Source: Ailurus styani (lineage: Eukaryota > Chordata > Mammalia > Carnivora > Ailuridae). Taken from it: a stretch of 64,000 bases of DNA. Shown here one piece after another: positions 35,851 to 47,003 of this stretch. Position numbers and translations under genes: made by a program. The notes below the pieces were generated by a model. That model was not told where the DNA came from. It worked only from the letters and a program-made list of their open reading frames with translations, and searched no databases. Every line of letters begins with the position of its first letter. Position 1 is the first letter of the stretch. The stretch is from NCBI GenBank assembly GCA_002007465.1, contig LNAC01000018.1, positions 5,022,464 through 5,086,463 on the forward strand. The letters run 5' to 3'.

Positions 35851-37800
35851 GATGCAAACTGTTAACCCAAACTCAGGAAGAAAACACCAACAGTTTTCTT
35901 AGGAAGATTAAGAGAGTCTCTCATTAAATATGTAGCTATCTCCCCCGGTTCTCCTCAGGCCAAGACCATTCTTAAAGACCCAATCAGGCCCAGATACACG
36001 GAAAAAATTACGGAAGTTTGCGTTAGCCCCAAGGGGACCCTAGAAGATCTCTAACAAGCTACCAGCAGGTCATTCACAATTGGGACCTAGTGAGGAACAG
36101 AAGCTATAGAGGAAGTGTGAGGCTTTAGTTGAGATCTGCATGCTGTTGCCAGCTTGACCTTCTGGGGCTCTGGCCTCTGTGGCCACCCAGGACACTGGAA
36201 TTGAGAATGCCCCAGTGGCAAAAACCATAGCCCAGTAACCCTTGTCCCGCTTGTGGAGGAGAAGACTGGAAATCTGAATGCCCTTGGGGAACTCAATCTG
36301 CAAGGGCTCAGGTGGCCAGTGCCCCTGATCATTACTGATGGGGCCCGGGGGTTCTAAGTGGTGGCTCCTCTGAACAGCTCACCATAGGGAACCCAGAGCC
36401 TCAGGTCATTTTGGAAATAGAAGGAAAACCAGTCAATCTCCTTCTGGATACTGGAGGCACCTTTTCTCTTCTGCTCTCCACCCTAGTCCTACTGTCCAAC
36501 TGCAGTGTTGTCATTAAAGGCGGGAACGACATGGCGGGACTGGGGGGATCCCAAAAGTCAAATTTTTTTCTTGCCTACTGGGATACACCTGGGGAGATCC
36601 AATTTTCTCTCATGCTTTCTTATTCTTAATGCCCAAGAGCCCCACACCTCTCTTAAGTAGAGATATCAAGGTAGAGATATCAAGTCTCATATTGATAGCC
36701 CCTGGGCAGACTAGCAATTGCCTCCCCTTAATAGAGACTGATAATAATTCCCAAGTCTGGGCAACTCAGGCTTAAGTGGGTTGGGCCTTAAGAGCAAGGC
36801 CCATTTCCTACTGCTTAAGGATCCCACAACTTTCCCTTGTCAGAAAGGTTTTTTGGGCTAACAGAACAATGTCACTGTTGGAATGTGGATACCAGGATAT
36901 GGAGAAATAGCACACCCCCTCTATCAGTTTATCAAGGACACCCAGACAACTGGTACCCATCTATTCATGTGGGATCCAGAGTCAGAAAAATCTTTTTAAA
37001 ATCTCAAAGAGGACCTTACCAAGTGTCCCAGCTTTAAGGGGAATGGAGTTGGGTGTCCTAATCCAAGCCCCAGTGGCCAGTACAACAGCAAGTGGGGTAT
37101 TTACCAAATACTTGTTAGAGCCTTTCTGGGAAGGCCCGCATATAGTGATTTTATCCACTCAACAGCAGTCAAAGTGCCTAAATTTGAAGCCTGGATCCAC
37201 CATTCCAGAGTCAAACCCTGGTCCCCAACGGGGCCTAAAAAAATAAGGAACTGAAATCCCTCTGTGAACCCAGAGAGGACCACAAACAAGACACAGAGAA
37301 GTCTTCTTAAATGTTACTTTCCCTATATCCCATCAAAATAATAATCCTTACTGCATTCCTTTTGCCGGCCCTCTCCTTACAGTATGTGGGGAGTTCACTA
37401 AAACAGCCGGCCTCTTGGGAAGCCTGGGTGGCTCAGCCAGTTAAGTGTCTGCCTTCGGCTCAGGTCATGGTCTCAGGGTCCTGGGATTGAGCCCCGCATC
37501 GGGCTCCCTGCTCAGCAGGGAGCCTGCTTCTTCCTCTGCTTGCCTCTCCCCCTGCTTGTGCTCTCTGACAAGTAAATAAAATCTTTAAAAACAAAACAAA
37601 CAGCCTCTATCTCTCCCTGGCCTCCTGGCTGTACCCCGTCTAGCATCTTACTTTTTGAGCCTCGCCTCCTAAATGCCCTAACCAGCTTTATAACTTCCAG
37701 AGTAAAGGTCATCAAACACCAAATGGTGGTTCGGATGGAGCCTCACATAGAGGTCAAACCAGACATCTATAGGGGACCCCTTGATAGATCAGAATGAGAG
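35850..37800 (+). pseudogene. Decayed class I (gammaretrovirus-like) endogenous retrovirus, gag-pro-pol-env traces
   Basis: Order on the + strand. Gag capsid end at about 35985-36060, with a basic RKKLRKF stretch broken by a frameshift. A degenerate nucleocapsid zinc knuckle at 36243-36281, CPAC then the next Cys after eight residues, with the usual His not in register. Protease with the LLLDTGG active-site motif (DTG at 36447-36455) in a 72-codon frame, then frameshifts. Reverse transcriptase start from about 36728, an RT fragment at 36880-36990 and the integrase C-terminus at 37115-37240, each broken by stops or shifts. Most of pol between them is deleted. The Env transmembrane-subunit C-terminal tail is open at about 37610-37797. 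No intact gene remains. The assignment rests on motif order, not a database search. Confidence 0.75.
37415..37600 (+). mobile_element. can-SINE, sense, inside the retroviral env region
   Basis: CAGCCAGTTAAGTGTCTGCC subtype, A-tail followed by AACAGCCTCT, resembling the AACAGCCGGCCTCT before it (imperfect TSD). Confidence 0.88.
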
Positions 37801-37913
37801 GAATCCTGGCTGCCACCCTATCCAACGCCCCTGGCCAGCAGGAAGTAGCTCTGATCAGTTGTCACCCTTCCTCCCTGATAGCAGTTAGGATTACCTTTTT
37901 AGATGAGGAAGGA

Positions 37914-38419
37914 TGAAGGATAGTTTGAAGTCAGGCAGGGACCACCTCCCAAGGCCCTATGAAGAAACCACCCTTTTTTTTTTTAAAGATTTTATTTATT
38001 TATTTGACAGAGAGAGAGAGATTACAAGTAGGCAGAGAGTCGGGCAGAGAGAGGGGGGTAGCCGGCTCCTTGCTGAGCAGAAAGCCCGATGCGGGCCTCG
38101 ATCCCAGGACCTTGAGGTCATGACCTGAGCCGAAGGCAGAGGCTTTAACCCGCTGAGCCACCCAGTCACCCAGAAACCACCCTTAATAGGATTTTACTCC
38201 ACCCTGAAAGGAGCCCTCCACCCTTTCCCATGTGATAAAGACTTGATTGGATGACAGGCTCAGGGAGGGTTAATCAGATTAAAACAGACCACCAACAAGC
38301 CCATAAAAACCCCTAGACTTTGGGAGCTTTGTACTATCGCTTTACTTTTGCTGGGTGAACCTTACTTTGCTGCCCACCACTCTAAAAATAATAACTCCTG
38401 AGTTTATCATTGATTCTTT
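37914..38419 (+). repeat. Probable 3' LTR of the endogenous retrovirus
   Basis: Follows the env stop after a purine-rich GATGAGGAAGGA tract and starts TGAAGG. It has CCCATAAAAACCCC as a possible TATA region and a CTCTAAAAATAATAACTCCTG end. Split by a SINE, then an L1 at its 3' side. The boundaries are inferred. Confidence 0.5.
37974..38171 (-). mobile_element. can-SINE, antisense, inside the LTR
   Basis: Perfect TSD agaaaccaccc at 37963-37973 and 38172-38182, so it is younger than the provirus. Confidence 0.95.
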
Positions 38420-38483
38420 AAAATACTCATATGAAATGTGGAATTTAAGAAGCAAAACAGATGATCATGTGGCGGGGGTGGGG

Positions 38484-38618
38484 GGAAGAGAGGGAAATAA
38501 ACCATAAAAGATTCTTAAGTATAGAGAATAAACTGATGGTTGATGNAGGGGCGGGAGGAAGAGAGGGAAATAAACCATAAAAGATTCTTAAGTATAGAGA
38601 ATAAACTGATGGTTGATG
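38484..38618 (+). repeat. 73-base direct duplication around single N
   Basis: 38484-38545 is repeated exactly at 38557-38618; the N is at 38546. Confidence 0.95.
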
Positions 38619-38697
38619 GAGAGAAGGGAGTGGGGGAAGGGCTAAATGCGTGATGGGTATTAAGGAAAGCATTTGTTATGATGAGCACTGGGTGTTA

Positions 38698-38888
38698 TTT
38701 TTTTTTCTAAGATTTTATTTGTTCATCTGACAGAGATCACAAGTAGGCAGAGAGGCAGGCAGAGGGAGAGGGGGAAGCAGGCTCCCCGCTGAGCAGGGAG
38801 CCCGATGCGGGGCTCAATCCCAGGACCCTGAGATCATGACCTGAGCTGAAGGCAGAGGCTCAACCCACTGAGCCACCCAGGCACCCCA
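38698..38888 (-). mobile_element. can-SINE, antisense, inside the L1
   Basis: Perfect TSD agcactgggtgtta at 38684-38697 and 38889-38902. Confidence 0.95.
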
Positions 38889-39051
38889 AGCACTGGGTGT
38901 TACATGTAAATGATGAATCACTAAGTTCTACTCCTGAAATCAATTCTACACTATATGTTAACTAGAATTTAAATAAAAATTTGAAAAACAAAATACTCAG
39001 ATGATAAATTTTCATTCTATGCAGTTAGTAAGAGTTTGCATACATGTTCTT

Positions 39052-39256
39052 TCTTTTTTTTTTTTTTTAAAGGTTTCATTTATTTATTTGACAGAGAGTT
39101 AGAGAGCACAAGCAGACAGAGGTGGCAGACAGAGGGAGAGGGAGAAGCAGGCTCTCCGCCGAGCAGGGAGCCCAATGCAGGACTTGATCCCAGGACCCTG
39201 GGATTATGGCCTGAGCCGAAGGCATCGGCTTAACTGACTGACCCACCTAGATGCCC
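39052..39256 (-). mobile_element. can-SINE, antisense
   Basis: Perfect TSD tgcatacatgttctt at 39037-39051 and 39257-39271; body diverged. Confidence 0.93.
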
Positions 39257-39324
39257 TGCATACATGTTCTTAAAAATTTTTCTTACTTTTTGTAGGCCCA
39301 TCAGTGCAACAAAAATGTGTTTCA

Positions 39325-39455
39325 GTGTGCCTGGGTGGCTCACATGGTTAAGTGTCCGATTTTTGATTTCAGCTCAGGTCATGATTTCAGGGTCATGAGA
39401 TCAAGCTCCCTGTCTCTGTGGAGCCTTCTTGAGATTCTTTCTCTTCATCTAAAAG
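39325..39455 (+). mobile_element. can-SINE, sense, old and truncated
   Basis: GTGCCTGGGTGGCTCACATGG head, no A-tail. Confidence 0.75.
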
Positions 39456-39479
39456 GACCAAATAGTGAGTCCCGCAGAG

Positions 39480-39700
39480 TATAATGCAGTGGTTAAATGC
39501 ATGGGTCTAGAACCAGACTATTTGGGTTCAAATATTAGTTCTTTTACCTATTAGCAGTGCAATATTGGAAAGTTATTTAACCTCAGTATGTGTCGGTTTC
39601 CTCAACTATAAACTTGAGAAAAATACCTTATGGAGCTGTTATGGGGATTATTCAAACATATACATGAACATAATATATGTTAGTTACTGGCAGATAGTAA
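39480..39700 (+). mobile_element. MIR element
   Basis: ATGGGTCTAGAACCAGACTA ... TTTGGGTTCAAATATTAG ... AACCTCAGTATGTGTCGG, full MIR layout. Confidence 0.65.
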
Positions 39701-41689
39701 CCACTATATAAATGTTTCTGGTATTACTGTGTACCACACGGTATAAATTTTCAGGAAGTGGGAAAGACCAAAAACTTGTTAAGATTTAACAAAATGATGC
39801 TTCATTTTTGTGGTACCATAGGAAATTCAGCTGTTCTACAAAAGTAGCTTCCAGAAAATTCAATTTTATTACCTCCATTTAAGCTCCAAGATTTAACATT
39901 TTGATCTATTTTGAGTAGAAGTCTTCATAAGAAAGTATTTATGCTATCTTTTAAAAAACAGAAATAACACAATTCAATTTCTTTTCTAGATGTATCAGGA
40001 ATGCAATTATGAACACCAGTTATTATAGTAGTATAATAAATGGCAACCAGGGCTAATATGATATATAAGAAATTTGACCAATACCAAATAAATTTAGACT
40101 ATATACTCTTGTTGAGTTCCTGCTTCCATTTTTCTCTTTCCTCCTTTTTTGTCAGGCTCTTAGGAAACCCTTTAGCTGTGGTTAATTTGCCTGCTTCAAG
40201 TGCCTTTCTCCTTTCTGATGTACTCACTAGTGGGATGGGGATACAAATGAGTAAACAGACTCTGAGTGAGATTCTGAACTCCTAGGTATAAACAAAGTAC
40301 ATGAACTTTGATGTGCCAACTTTGCAACATCTATTTTGGTGACTCAAAAGCCTTTTCTCCTTTTTTCCTCATTATTCACTAGTTTACCAATTACTCATTT
40401 ACTACTTTACGCACAAAGCCTAGTTGGTGCTTGTGTATAAATAAATATTGCTTGAAAGGAATAAATGGTTACAATCATTTCTGAAGTAAATATCACTTTT
40501 ATTATTATCTAATATTATGGCTAATGCAAGTTAATTGCAAACTGAAAAGGACTTAATAAACCAAGGGTCCACATCCTCTCTCTTTCATCTCTTTTTCTTT
40601 TTTTCCCCCAAGTTTTTATTTAAATTGTCTTTTAGTTTCTCATTTGAAATCCAGCAAGCTCCCTACAGTGCTAAGGTACAATGGAGCAGGTGAGGTCATC
40701 AAGTTGGCTAGGAAACACAACTTAAAAAAAGGTTTTTTTTACGAGCATAAAAGGAAAGCCATAAATTACAACTTTGCACAGTAAAAAGGATCTTTATTAT
40801 TTATTAAGCACCTTCTGTGTGCTATGCGTCAAAGAATAATTTCTTCCTTACATTTACCCAAGGAGGTCAAGAGCACTCCCGATTTTTAGTTGAAAAAACA
40901 GGCTTATAAAGTTAACTTGCCAGAAGTAACCCAGCTGGATGGAATCCGCATACGAGTCCTTCTACCTGACATCTTTGCCCTTCAGAAAATACTGAACAAG
41001 CATTTCCTAGCACTGTCTTCGAGATTTGGTACACCATTAGTTCCAAATAGATTAGCTTTAAAAGCCCGCCCCCCCCCCACTCCCCATAGATTCAAAGAGG
41101 AAAACTGTGGTAAGTTAGTGCCATCTGCTGACCATCTTCCTAAACATCAGGATGGAGGACTGTCCTCTAATCAAGGACAAAGGGGGCCTTGTGCTAACTG
41201 AGGTCACCACCAGCCCCCAACGACAGGCCCAGGAGGATGGTGAGCACCCACCTGTGGAAGCCCTGATCTCCCTACTGTACCAAGGCTGGGCAGTGACCTC
41301 CTGTGTGAGAAAATGGTGGCAACTGGAGGGAGTCTAACAAAGAGATATTAAGAACTAAAGGCACAGGTTTCTACCACCACAGTGCAAATGCACTTTATTC
41401 ATTTCTGCAAATGAGCCTTAGCACCTCCTGAGTCTAGCAATAAAAATACATTCCTGAGCCCTACTCCAAACTATTTTATCAAAATCTTTAGGGGAGGGGC
41501 CTACATAAATTTTAACGAACACCTGGGTAAGTCATTCTTAAGAGAAGGAGGAATGGGGGAATCACTGCCTTCACGGAATGACAGCTTTTTAGTCTGTGAC
41601 ATGAGATACTTCTGGGTAGGGCATGGAGATTCTGCAGACCCCTAAAGTCTTACCAGGTAAGGTAGGCAAGTAATGAAAACAGTTGTGGA
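39701..41689. other. Intergenic, no gene recognised
   Basis: AT-rich, with a slightly more open stretch at 40890-41340 (frames of 103 and 61 codons) that shows no family resemblance and has MIR/L2-like wording near 40900-40960. Confidence 0.4.
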
Positions 41690-41840
41690 AATTAGGGTGT
41701 GAGTCCTGGTTCTGCTGTGACCTTGGACAAGTCACTTAAACCCTCTATATCTTAATTTCCTCAGCTGCCAAGACCAAAATGCAAATAATAACAGTACCTC
41801 ACTGTGTCGCTATGAGAATCAGATGAGGAAGTGGATGGGA
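41690..41840 (+). mobile_element. MIR element
   Basis: GAGTCCTGGTTCTGCTGTGA, CCTTGGACAAGTCACTTAAA. Confidence 0.65.
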
Positions 41841-42259
41841 AGTCACTTTGTAAAATTCTATACGATGTTGTTAGTATTATTTTGAGTCTTACACTACCTA
41901 TAAACATAAGTCCCCACCTTTGTTTTTCTTTTTGGCCCTTATTTTTTAAAATATAAATGTTGAGTTCCTGTTACATGCTTGGAAGGATCAATGTCTGCTA
42001 ATCTGAAGGACTGGTGTCCAGCCATGAAAAAGAAATATCTTTATTTAGAAGATACAGTGATTCCCAACAGAATCATGGCTCTCTAAGAGGATATACCAGA
42101 ATCTCTGGTGAAGGTAATACTTTGATGTTTATCAAAGGGAACCTGAGGTTTAAGAAGCAATGACTGAGAAACACAGATTTTAAAATCAAGAGACTTGGGC
42201 TCTATTTTTCTCTCTGTTTCAGACTCATTATATGACCTTTGTAGAGTCCCGACTTTTTA

Positions 42260-42451
42260 TTTTTTTATCTGTATTTTTTTTTAAGATTTTATTTATTTAT
42301 TTGAGAGAGAGTACGAGATGGGGGAGGGTCAGAGGAAGAAGCAGATTCCCCACTGAGCTGGGAGCCTGACCTGGGGCTCGGTCCCAGGACCCTGAAATCA
42401 TGACCTGAGCCAAGGGCAGATGCCTAACCAACCAAGCCACCCAGGCACCCT
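42260..42451 (-). mobile_element. can-SINE, antisense
   Basis: TSD gagtc[c/t]cga[c]ttttt at 42244-42259 and 42452-42466. Confidence 0.9.
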
Positions 42452-42549
42452 GAGTCTCGATTTTTTAAAGGCCAGTTCCCTTATCTGAAAAATCCAGTGC
42501 TAAATTGGGTGACTCACTGACTCTTTAACCTGTAAAAATGTTTTTCACT

Positions 42550-42732
42550 GGGATGCCTGGGTGGCTCAGTCAGTTAAGCGGCTGCCTTCAGCTCAGGTCA
42601 TGATACCGGGGTCCTGGGATCGAGTCCCACATTGGGCTCCTTGCTTAGCAGGGAACCTGCTTCTCCCTCTGCCTGCTGTTCCCCCTGCTTGTGCTCTCTC
42701 TCTCTCTCTCTGATAAATAAATAAAATCTTAA
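42550..42732 (+). mobile_element. can-SINE, sense
   Basis: Perfect TSD aaaaatgtttttcact at 42534-42549 and 42733-42748. Confidence 0.95.
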
Positions 42733-43066
42733 AAAAATGTTTTTCACTTAGTAACTCACAATGTTCACAATCCTGGCAGGTAGAATCAAGTATAAAAGGG
42801 GTAAAAAAAAAAAAAGTTTACACAAAAGGGAGACATAGAAAGTTATATCCTTTCAGCTACGTAGGTCATAAAATGTAAATAATGCAGGATAAGGAATCAG
42901 CTCCTCTAGGGAAACTATTTTAGCTGGAAAATTGCACTTGACTTTCTTTTTTAAGTATCATTAACCTGTCAGAAATGAGTTGAAAGTAGGTGTGACATGG
43001 AAGTTTTTTGTTCCAAAAAGATGTGACCATAGGATGATATCACCCTCCTGATAGAGGATTCATTTT

Positions 43067-43285
43067 TTTTTTTATTATAATTTTTTTTTTAAAGATTTTA
43101 TTTATTTATTTGACACAGAGAGAGAGATTACAAGTCGGCAGAGAGGCAGGCAGAGAGAGAGGAGAGAGGAGGAAGCAGGCTCCCTGCTGAGCAGAGAGCC
43201 TGATGCGGGCCTCGATCCCAGGACCCTGGGATCATGACCTGAGCCGAAGGCAGCGGCTTTAACCCACTGAGCCACCCAGGCGCCC
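43067..43285 (-). mobile_element. can-SINE, antisense
   Basis: Perfect TSD gaggattcatttt at 43054-43066 and 43286-43298. Confidence 0.95.
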
Positions 43286-43594
43286 GAGGATTCATTTTAT
43301 CACAGGGAAAGTCTCAAACTTTCCAAATCCAGAACTTAAAGGAATGGCCTGAGAGCAACCGGACCTGAGGTTATCCATGCAGTGCCAAGTGAGAAAAGGT
43401 CTTAGTGTACTTCTAGAGCCTCCTGCCTCTTTGCCCTGACAGCAAACTCTGCTCCATCTCTTAGCTACCTGGCCACACCCTGGAGCAAGAACAATGTCCC
43501 AACCTTTGAATTTCAGGTCAAGGAGCCTATGCTTCTAAAACGGAACATGCTCCTTTGTCAAACAGCCAAGTGGTTCCTAAAGAATGGTCCTTTA

Positions 43595-43806
43595 TGGGGC
43601 ACTGGGTGGCTCAGTCACTGGCGACTGGCTTCCGCTCTGGGTCACGATTCCAGGGTTCTGGGATCCCGGGATGGAGCCCTGCATCACAGCATCTGGCTCC
43701 CTGCTCTGCGCAAAGCCTGTTCTCCCTCTCCCACTCCCCCTGTTTATGTTCCTTCTCTTGCTGTGTCTCTCTCTGTCAAATAAATAAATAAAATCTTAAA
43801 AAAAAA
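43595..43806 (+). mobile_element. can-SINE, sense, variant head
   Basis: GGGGCACTGGGTGGCTCAGT, then an unusual CACTGGCGACTGGCTTCCGC. TSD aagaatg[g/a]tccttta at 43580-43594 and 43807-43821. Confidence 0.92.
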
Positions 43807-43821
43807 AAGAATGATCCTTTA

Positions 43822-44997
43822 CATTTGAACTCTTTCCCAAACAGATGTTATTTTATTTAAACTTGACAGCTCTCTGTGCTCCAATACCAAGCAGGAAGTC
43901 TTGGTGTATCCCCACAGTACAAGTTCCCCAATTTGAACACCACTATGAGGCTTACACCATTAAAGAGCCTAGCCAAAGTTACTGTCCCAATCTATGTTTG
44001 TTGAGTACTGATCCTAATAATCCAAGTATATTCTGTCCCATGGAGCATAGCTTTGGAAGGATGCACAGAAACTACCAAATTCATGGTGCCTGTGTGATGA
44101 AACCATCACTGGTCTGAGGCCAAAGCCACATGACCCTTGTTCATATTGCTGAGAAAAAGTCAAACTGAGCTGTGTACAGCTCCCTTTGTTTTGTACTCTC
44201 TAGGGCAAAGTCTATACTTTGCTAATCAGGCATCTCCTCAGAATTCCTTCTGGGACACTCATCAGTTGGATTAGCCATTGTATAAATTTGTAGAATTTGT
44301 GTCTATTAACACCTCTTTGTGAATTATAATTTGCTCTGATTATATGTAGGAATTTCTAAACACACCACCCCAGGTTTCTGCCAAGCAGAAGGACTGCTGG
44401 AAATGACTATTTAGTCAAGTACTTACTGATTTTCTACTGTGTATTCCAGCCCAAGTGCATAATGAAACACCTGCCTTCAAAGACCTCAAAGTCCAGTTGG
44501 GAACACAGGCTAAACACAAAACATCAATCTGTAAATAAAATTAAATGCTTAATCATCCTGGGAATAAGATAAGGATATATTACACAACAATATAAGGATA
44601 TTCCTGTAATCACACCAGTGGCATATATATTTTTTTATTTTGTTTACTGTCTGTCTTATCTTTCCCTACTAGAACAGAAGCTCCACATGAGAAACTTTTT
44701 TTTTTAAATTCAGTGCTATTTCCTCAATGCCTCACATGTAATTGGTCCTCAATATTTGTTGACTAAATGAGAAGTCAAATTCCTAGAATAGTCAGAGAAA
44801 AGGAAGCCTTCAGGTAAAACTTAACTGTCTTTTTATTCAGCTTGCAATCTATGGGTTTAAAGGAGAAATTTTATTTCTACAATAAGAAGGAAACTGCATA
44901 TAATTGAAATAGAAGGTGGGGTGGGATGAAAGGAATTTAAATTGGATATTAGGGTCCATGTAATCTGGTTAGCTCACTAAAAGAGCTTTATACTAGA
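43822..44997. other. Intergenic, no gene recognised
   Basis: AT-rich; a 90-codon frame at 43845-44117 shows no family resemblance. Confidence 0.4.
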
Positions 44998-45011
44998 ATC
45001 AGTGGTTTTCG

Positions 45012-45202
45012 GGGCCCCTGGGTGGCTCAGGGGGTTAAAGCCTCTGCCTTCAGCTCAGGTCATGATCTCAGGGTTCTGGGATTGAGACCCGCATTGGGCT
45101 CCTTGTTCAGAGGGGAGCTTGCTTCTTCCTCTCTCTCTGCCTGCCTGCCTACTTGTGATCTCTCTCTCTGTCAAATAAATAAATAAAAATCTAAAAAAAA
45201 AA
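45012..45202 (+). mobile_element. can-SINE, sense
   Basis: TSD atca[g/a]tggttttcg at 44998-45011 and 45203-45216. Confidence 0.93.
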
Positions 45203-45216
45203 ATCAATGGTTTTCG

Positions 45217-46199
45217 AACACTGTTTTAAAGTAGAATAATTCTATTTTCCAACAAAACCCCAATAAATAAAACAGATAAAAGCACAGCTGTTCTGACTGA
45301 CTTAGGAGTGCCATGGAGGAGGAGACAGGGGAGTCCACCCTTTCAATCCTCTCATTCCCACCACAGAGTTACAGCTTCCGAGGGATTCTAGGAACACAGT
45401 TTGAAAATATTGGATTGAGGGAACTGAAGAGTCTCTCCTCTCTCAAAATTCCATTAATAGAGGCAACTGAGGAATACCTAGCCTCCCTTCTGTTCTCTAC
45501 CACTTTAAGCTGAAGAAGTAGTGGGAGCGAGCTCCCCCACAGAGAAAAACACAGAACACCTGTGGCCTGGGCCAAGGCCAATGCCCTTTTTTATGGCCAG
45601 ATTCAGGGAACTAGATGCCACATTTCTCTGATCCAAGATTGATGAGGGCTAAATAACTTGTGTGATTGGGCTAGACCCTGGCTTGTCCCTCTTCTTGCCC
45701 TAAGCTCAGAACTACAGGCATCCAAGCTCGCCTGGCAATTTCCTTGGGCTTTGGAGTTTATCAAAGTCTTGCAAAGTAAATAGTCAGTGTGGTGCCAAGA
45801 TGGAAAAGAATCTGATTCATTTTTCACCATCCTCTTGTACGGCTGGTCGACCTGCTTTAGCCGTCTGGAGAGGAATCAGCCATGCAGACAGACGTCCAAA
45901 GGGTAAGAGAACTATTTAACAGGGTGTGGTCTCGCTAAACCCGTAAGGGAACCGACAAAGAATCATAGAGCACCCAGGGACTAGCTACAGGTGGAAGAGT
46001 TATCACCACTTGGCTTGAAAGAACAAGAGAGCTGTCACCCAACAGCTGTAGCTCGAGGGAATAGGTAAAAATACCACTTCTTTGTTACAAGTGAGGAAAC
46101 TAAAGAGAAGAAGATAAGGTACATAAGATGTGGAATCCCCAGGGGAAGGAACTTATTCAATCTGAAGAGTACTGGGGCTGACTAAAGCCACCAGTCTCA
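45217..46199. other. CLPX 5' flank, no gene recognised
   Basis: Short frames only; passes into the CpG-rich promoter at about 46200. Confidence 0.45.
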
Positions 46200-46248
46200 C
46201 TTTGACCTTCCCCGCTACCAACCGAAAAAGGCGGGGAGTGACAAGCGA

Positions 46249-46253
46249 CCAAT
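46249..46253 (+). promoter_or_regulatory. CCAAT box (NF-Y type), possibly with ATTGG at 46395-46399
   Basis: CCAATTGGGAC overlaps the start of the forward ZNF143-like motif; a reverse CCAAT (GCTCATTGGCGC) lies 46391-46402. Short motifs, supportive only in this promoter context. Confidence 0.45.
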
Positions 46254-46257
46254 TGGG

Positions 46258-46276
46258 ACTACAACTCCCGACATGC
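46258..46276 (+). promoter_or_regulatory. ZNF143/THAP11-type motif, forward
   Basis: ACTACAACTCCCGACATGC fits the long ZNF143 (Staf) consensus ACTACAATTCCCAGCATGC with few changes. It is paired with an inverted copy 62 bases downstream. Confidence 0.65.
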
Positions 46277-46326
46277 ATCCCTGAGCGTCTTTAGCACTAT
46301 TTCCGATGCTTGGATAAAGGGACTTT

Positions 46327-46333
46327 CCGGAAG
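46327..46333 (+). promoter_or_regulatory. ETS/GABPA-type site CCGGAAG
   Basis: CCGGAAG lies between the two ZNF143-like motifs, a common pairing in nuclear-encoded mitochondrial gene promoters. Confidence 0.5.
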
Positions 46334-46337
46334 AATT

Positions 46338-46356
46338 GCATGTCGGGAATTGTAGT
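46338..46356 (-). promoter_or_regulatory. ZNF143/THAP11-type motif, inverted
   Basis: The reverse complement reads ACTACAATTCCCGACATGC, differing from the forward copy by one base (T for C). Binding is inferred from the motif only. Confidence 0.68.
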
Positions 46357-46563
46357 TGTCCTAATTGAGGCTGGCCGCCTGCCGTAGCGTGCTCATTGGC
46401 GCCCAGGTCACCGCCCCCTTCCCCTCGCCGCTCGTCGGTGTATCACGCAAGTACACGCAGCGCGTGCTCACGCCCCCTGCCTAGGCCTAGGACGCAGGCG
46501 CGCGCACGCTCCCCGGGCCCGGTAGGCGGAGGGGGGTGGGGGGGAAGAGGGGGGGGAGGGAGG

Positions 46564-46790
46564 NNNNNNNNNNNNNNNNNNNNNNNNNNNNNNNNNNNNN
46601 NNNNNNNNNNNNNNNNNNNNNNNNNNNNNNNNNNNNNNNNNNNNNNNNNNNNNNNNNNNNNNNNNNNNNNNNNNNNNNNNNNNNNNNNNNNNNNNNNNNN
46701 NNNNNNNNNNNNNNNNNNNNNNNNNNNNNNNNNNNNNNNNNNNNNNNNNNNNNNNNNNNNNNNNNNNNNNNNNNNNNNNNNNNNNNNNNN
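46564..46790. other. Assembly gap, 227 N, in CLPX promoter
   Basis: Both sides are G-rich: GGGGGGGGAAGAGGGGGGGG-like sequence before and GGGGGGAGGGAGGGGGGG after. It ends 213 bases before the CLPX ATG. Confidence 0.98.
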
Positions 46791-47003
46791 GGGGGGAGGG
46801 AGGGGGGGTTAAGTGTCTACTGAGTAGACGGCAGTCGGGTACGAAGAGCGCGAAGGCCTGGCTGCGAGGCGGGTGAACTCTGCACTGAGCTTAGGGTCGG
46901 CGGGAGGGTCCGGAGCCTAGTTAGCGCGCCCTACGAATAGGAGTCGGGCCGCTGAGACCCAGAGGGCAGCAGGGGGCAAAGCCCCGGCCTAGGCCCAGCG
47001 GAG

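Larger units (their letters stand above)
38430..38989 (+). mobile_element. 5'-truncated carnivore L1 3' end, sense
   Basis: TATGAAATGTGGAATTTAAG to ...TTAACTAGAATTTAAATAAAAATTTG. Perfect TSD aaaatactca at 38420-38429 and 38990-38999. Contains a SINE and a 73-base-period duplication around an N. Confidence 0.9.

Noticed and set aside
40890..41337. Frames of 103 and 61 codons in the intergenic region
   Set aside because: No start context, splice structure or family similarity; partly MIR/L2-like.
46396..46823. Frames across the CLPX promoter gap
   Set aside because: Consist of N and G-rich sequence; the real start is at 47004.
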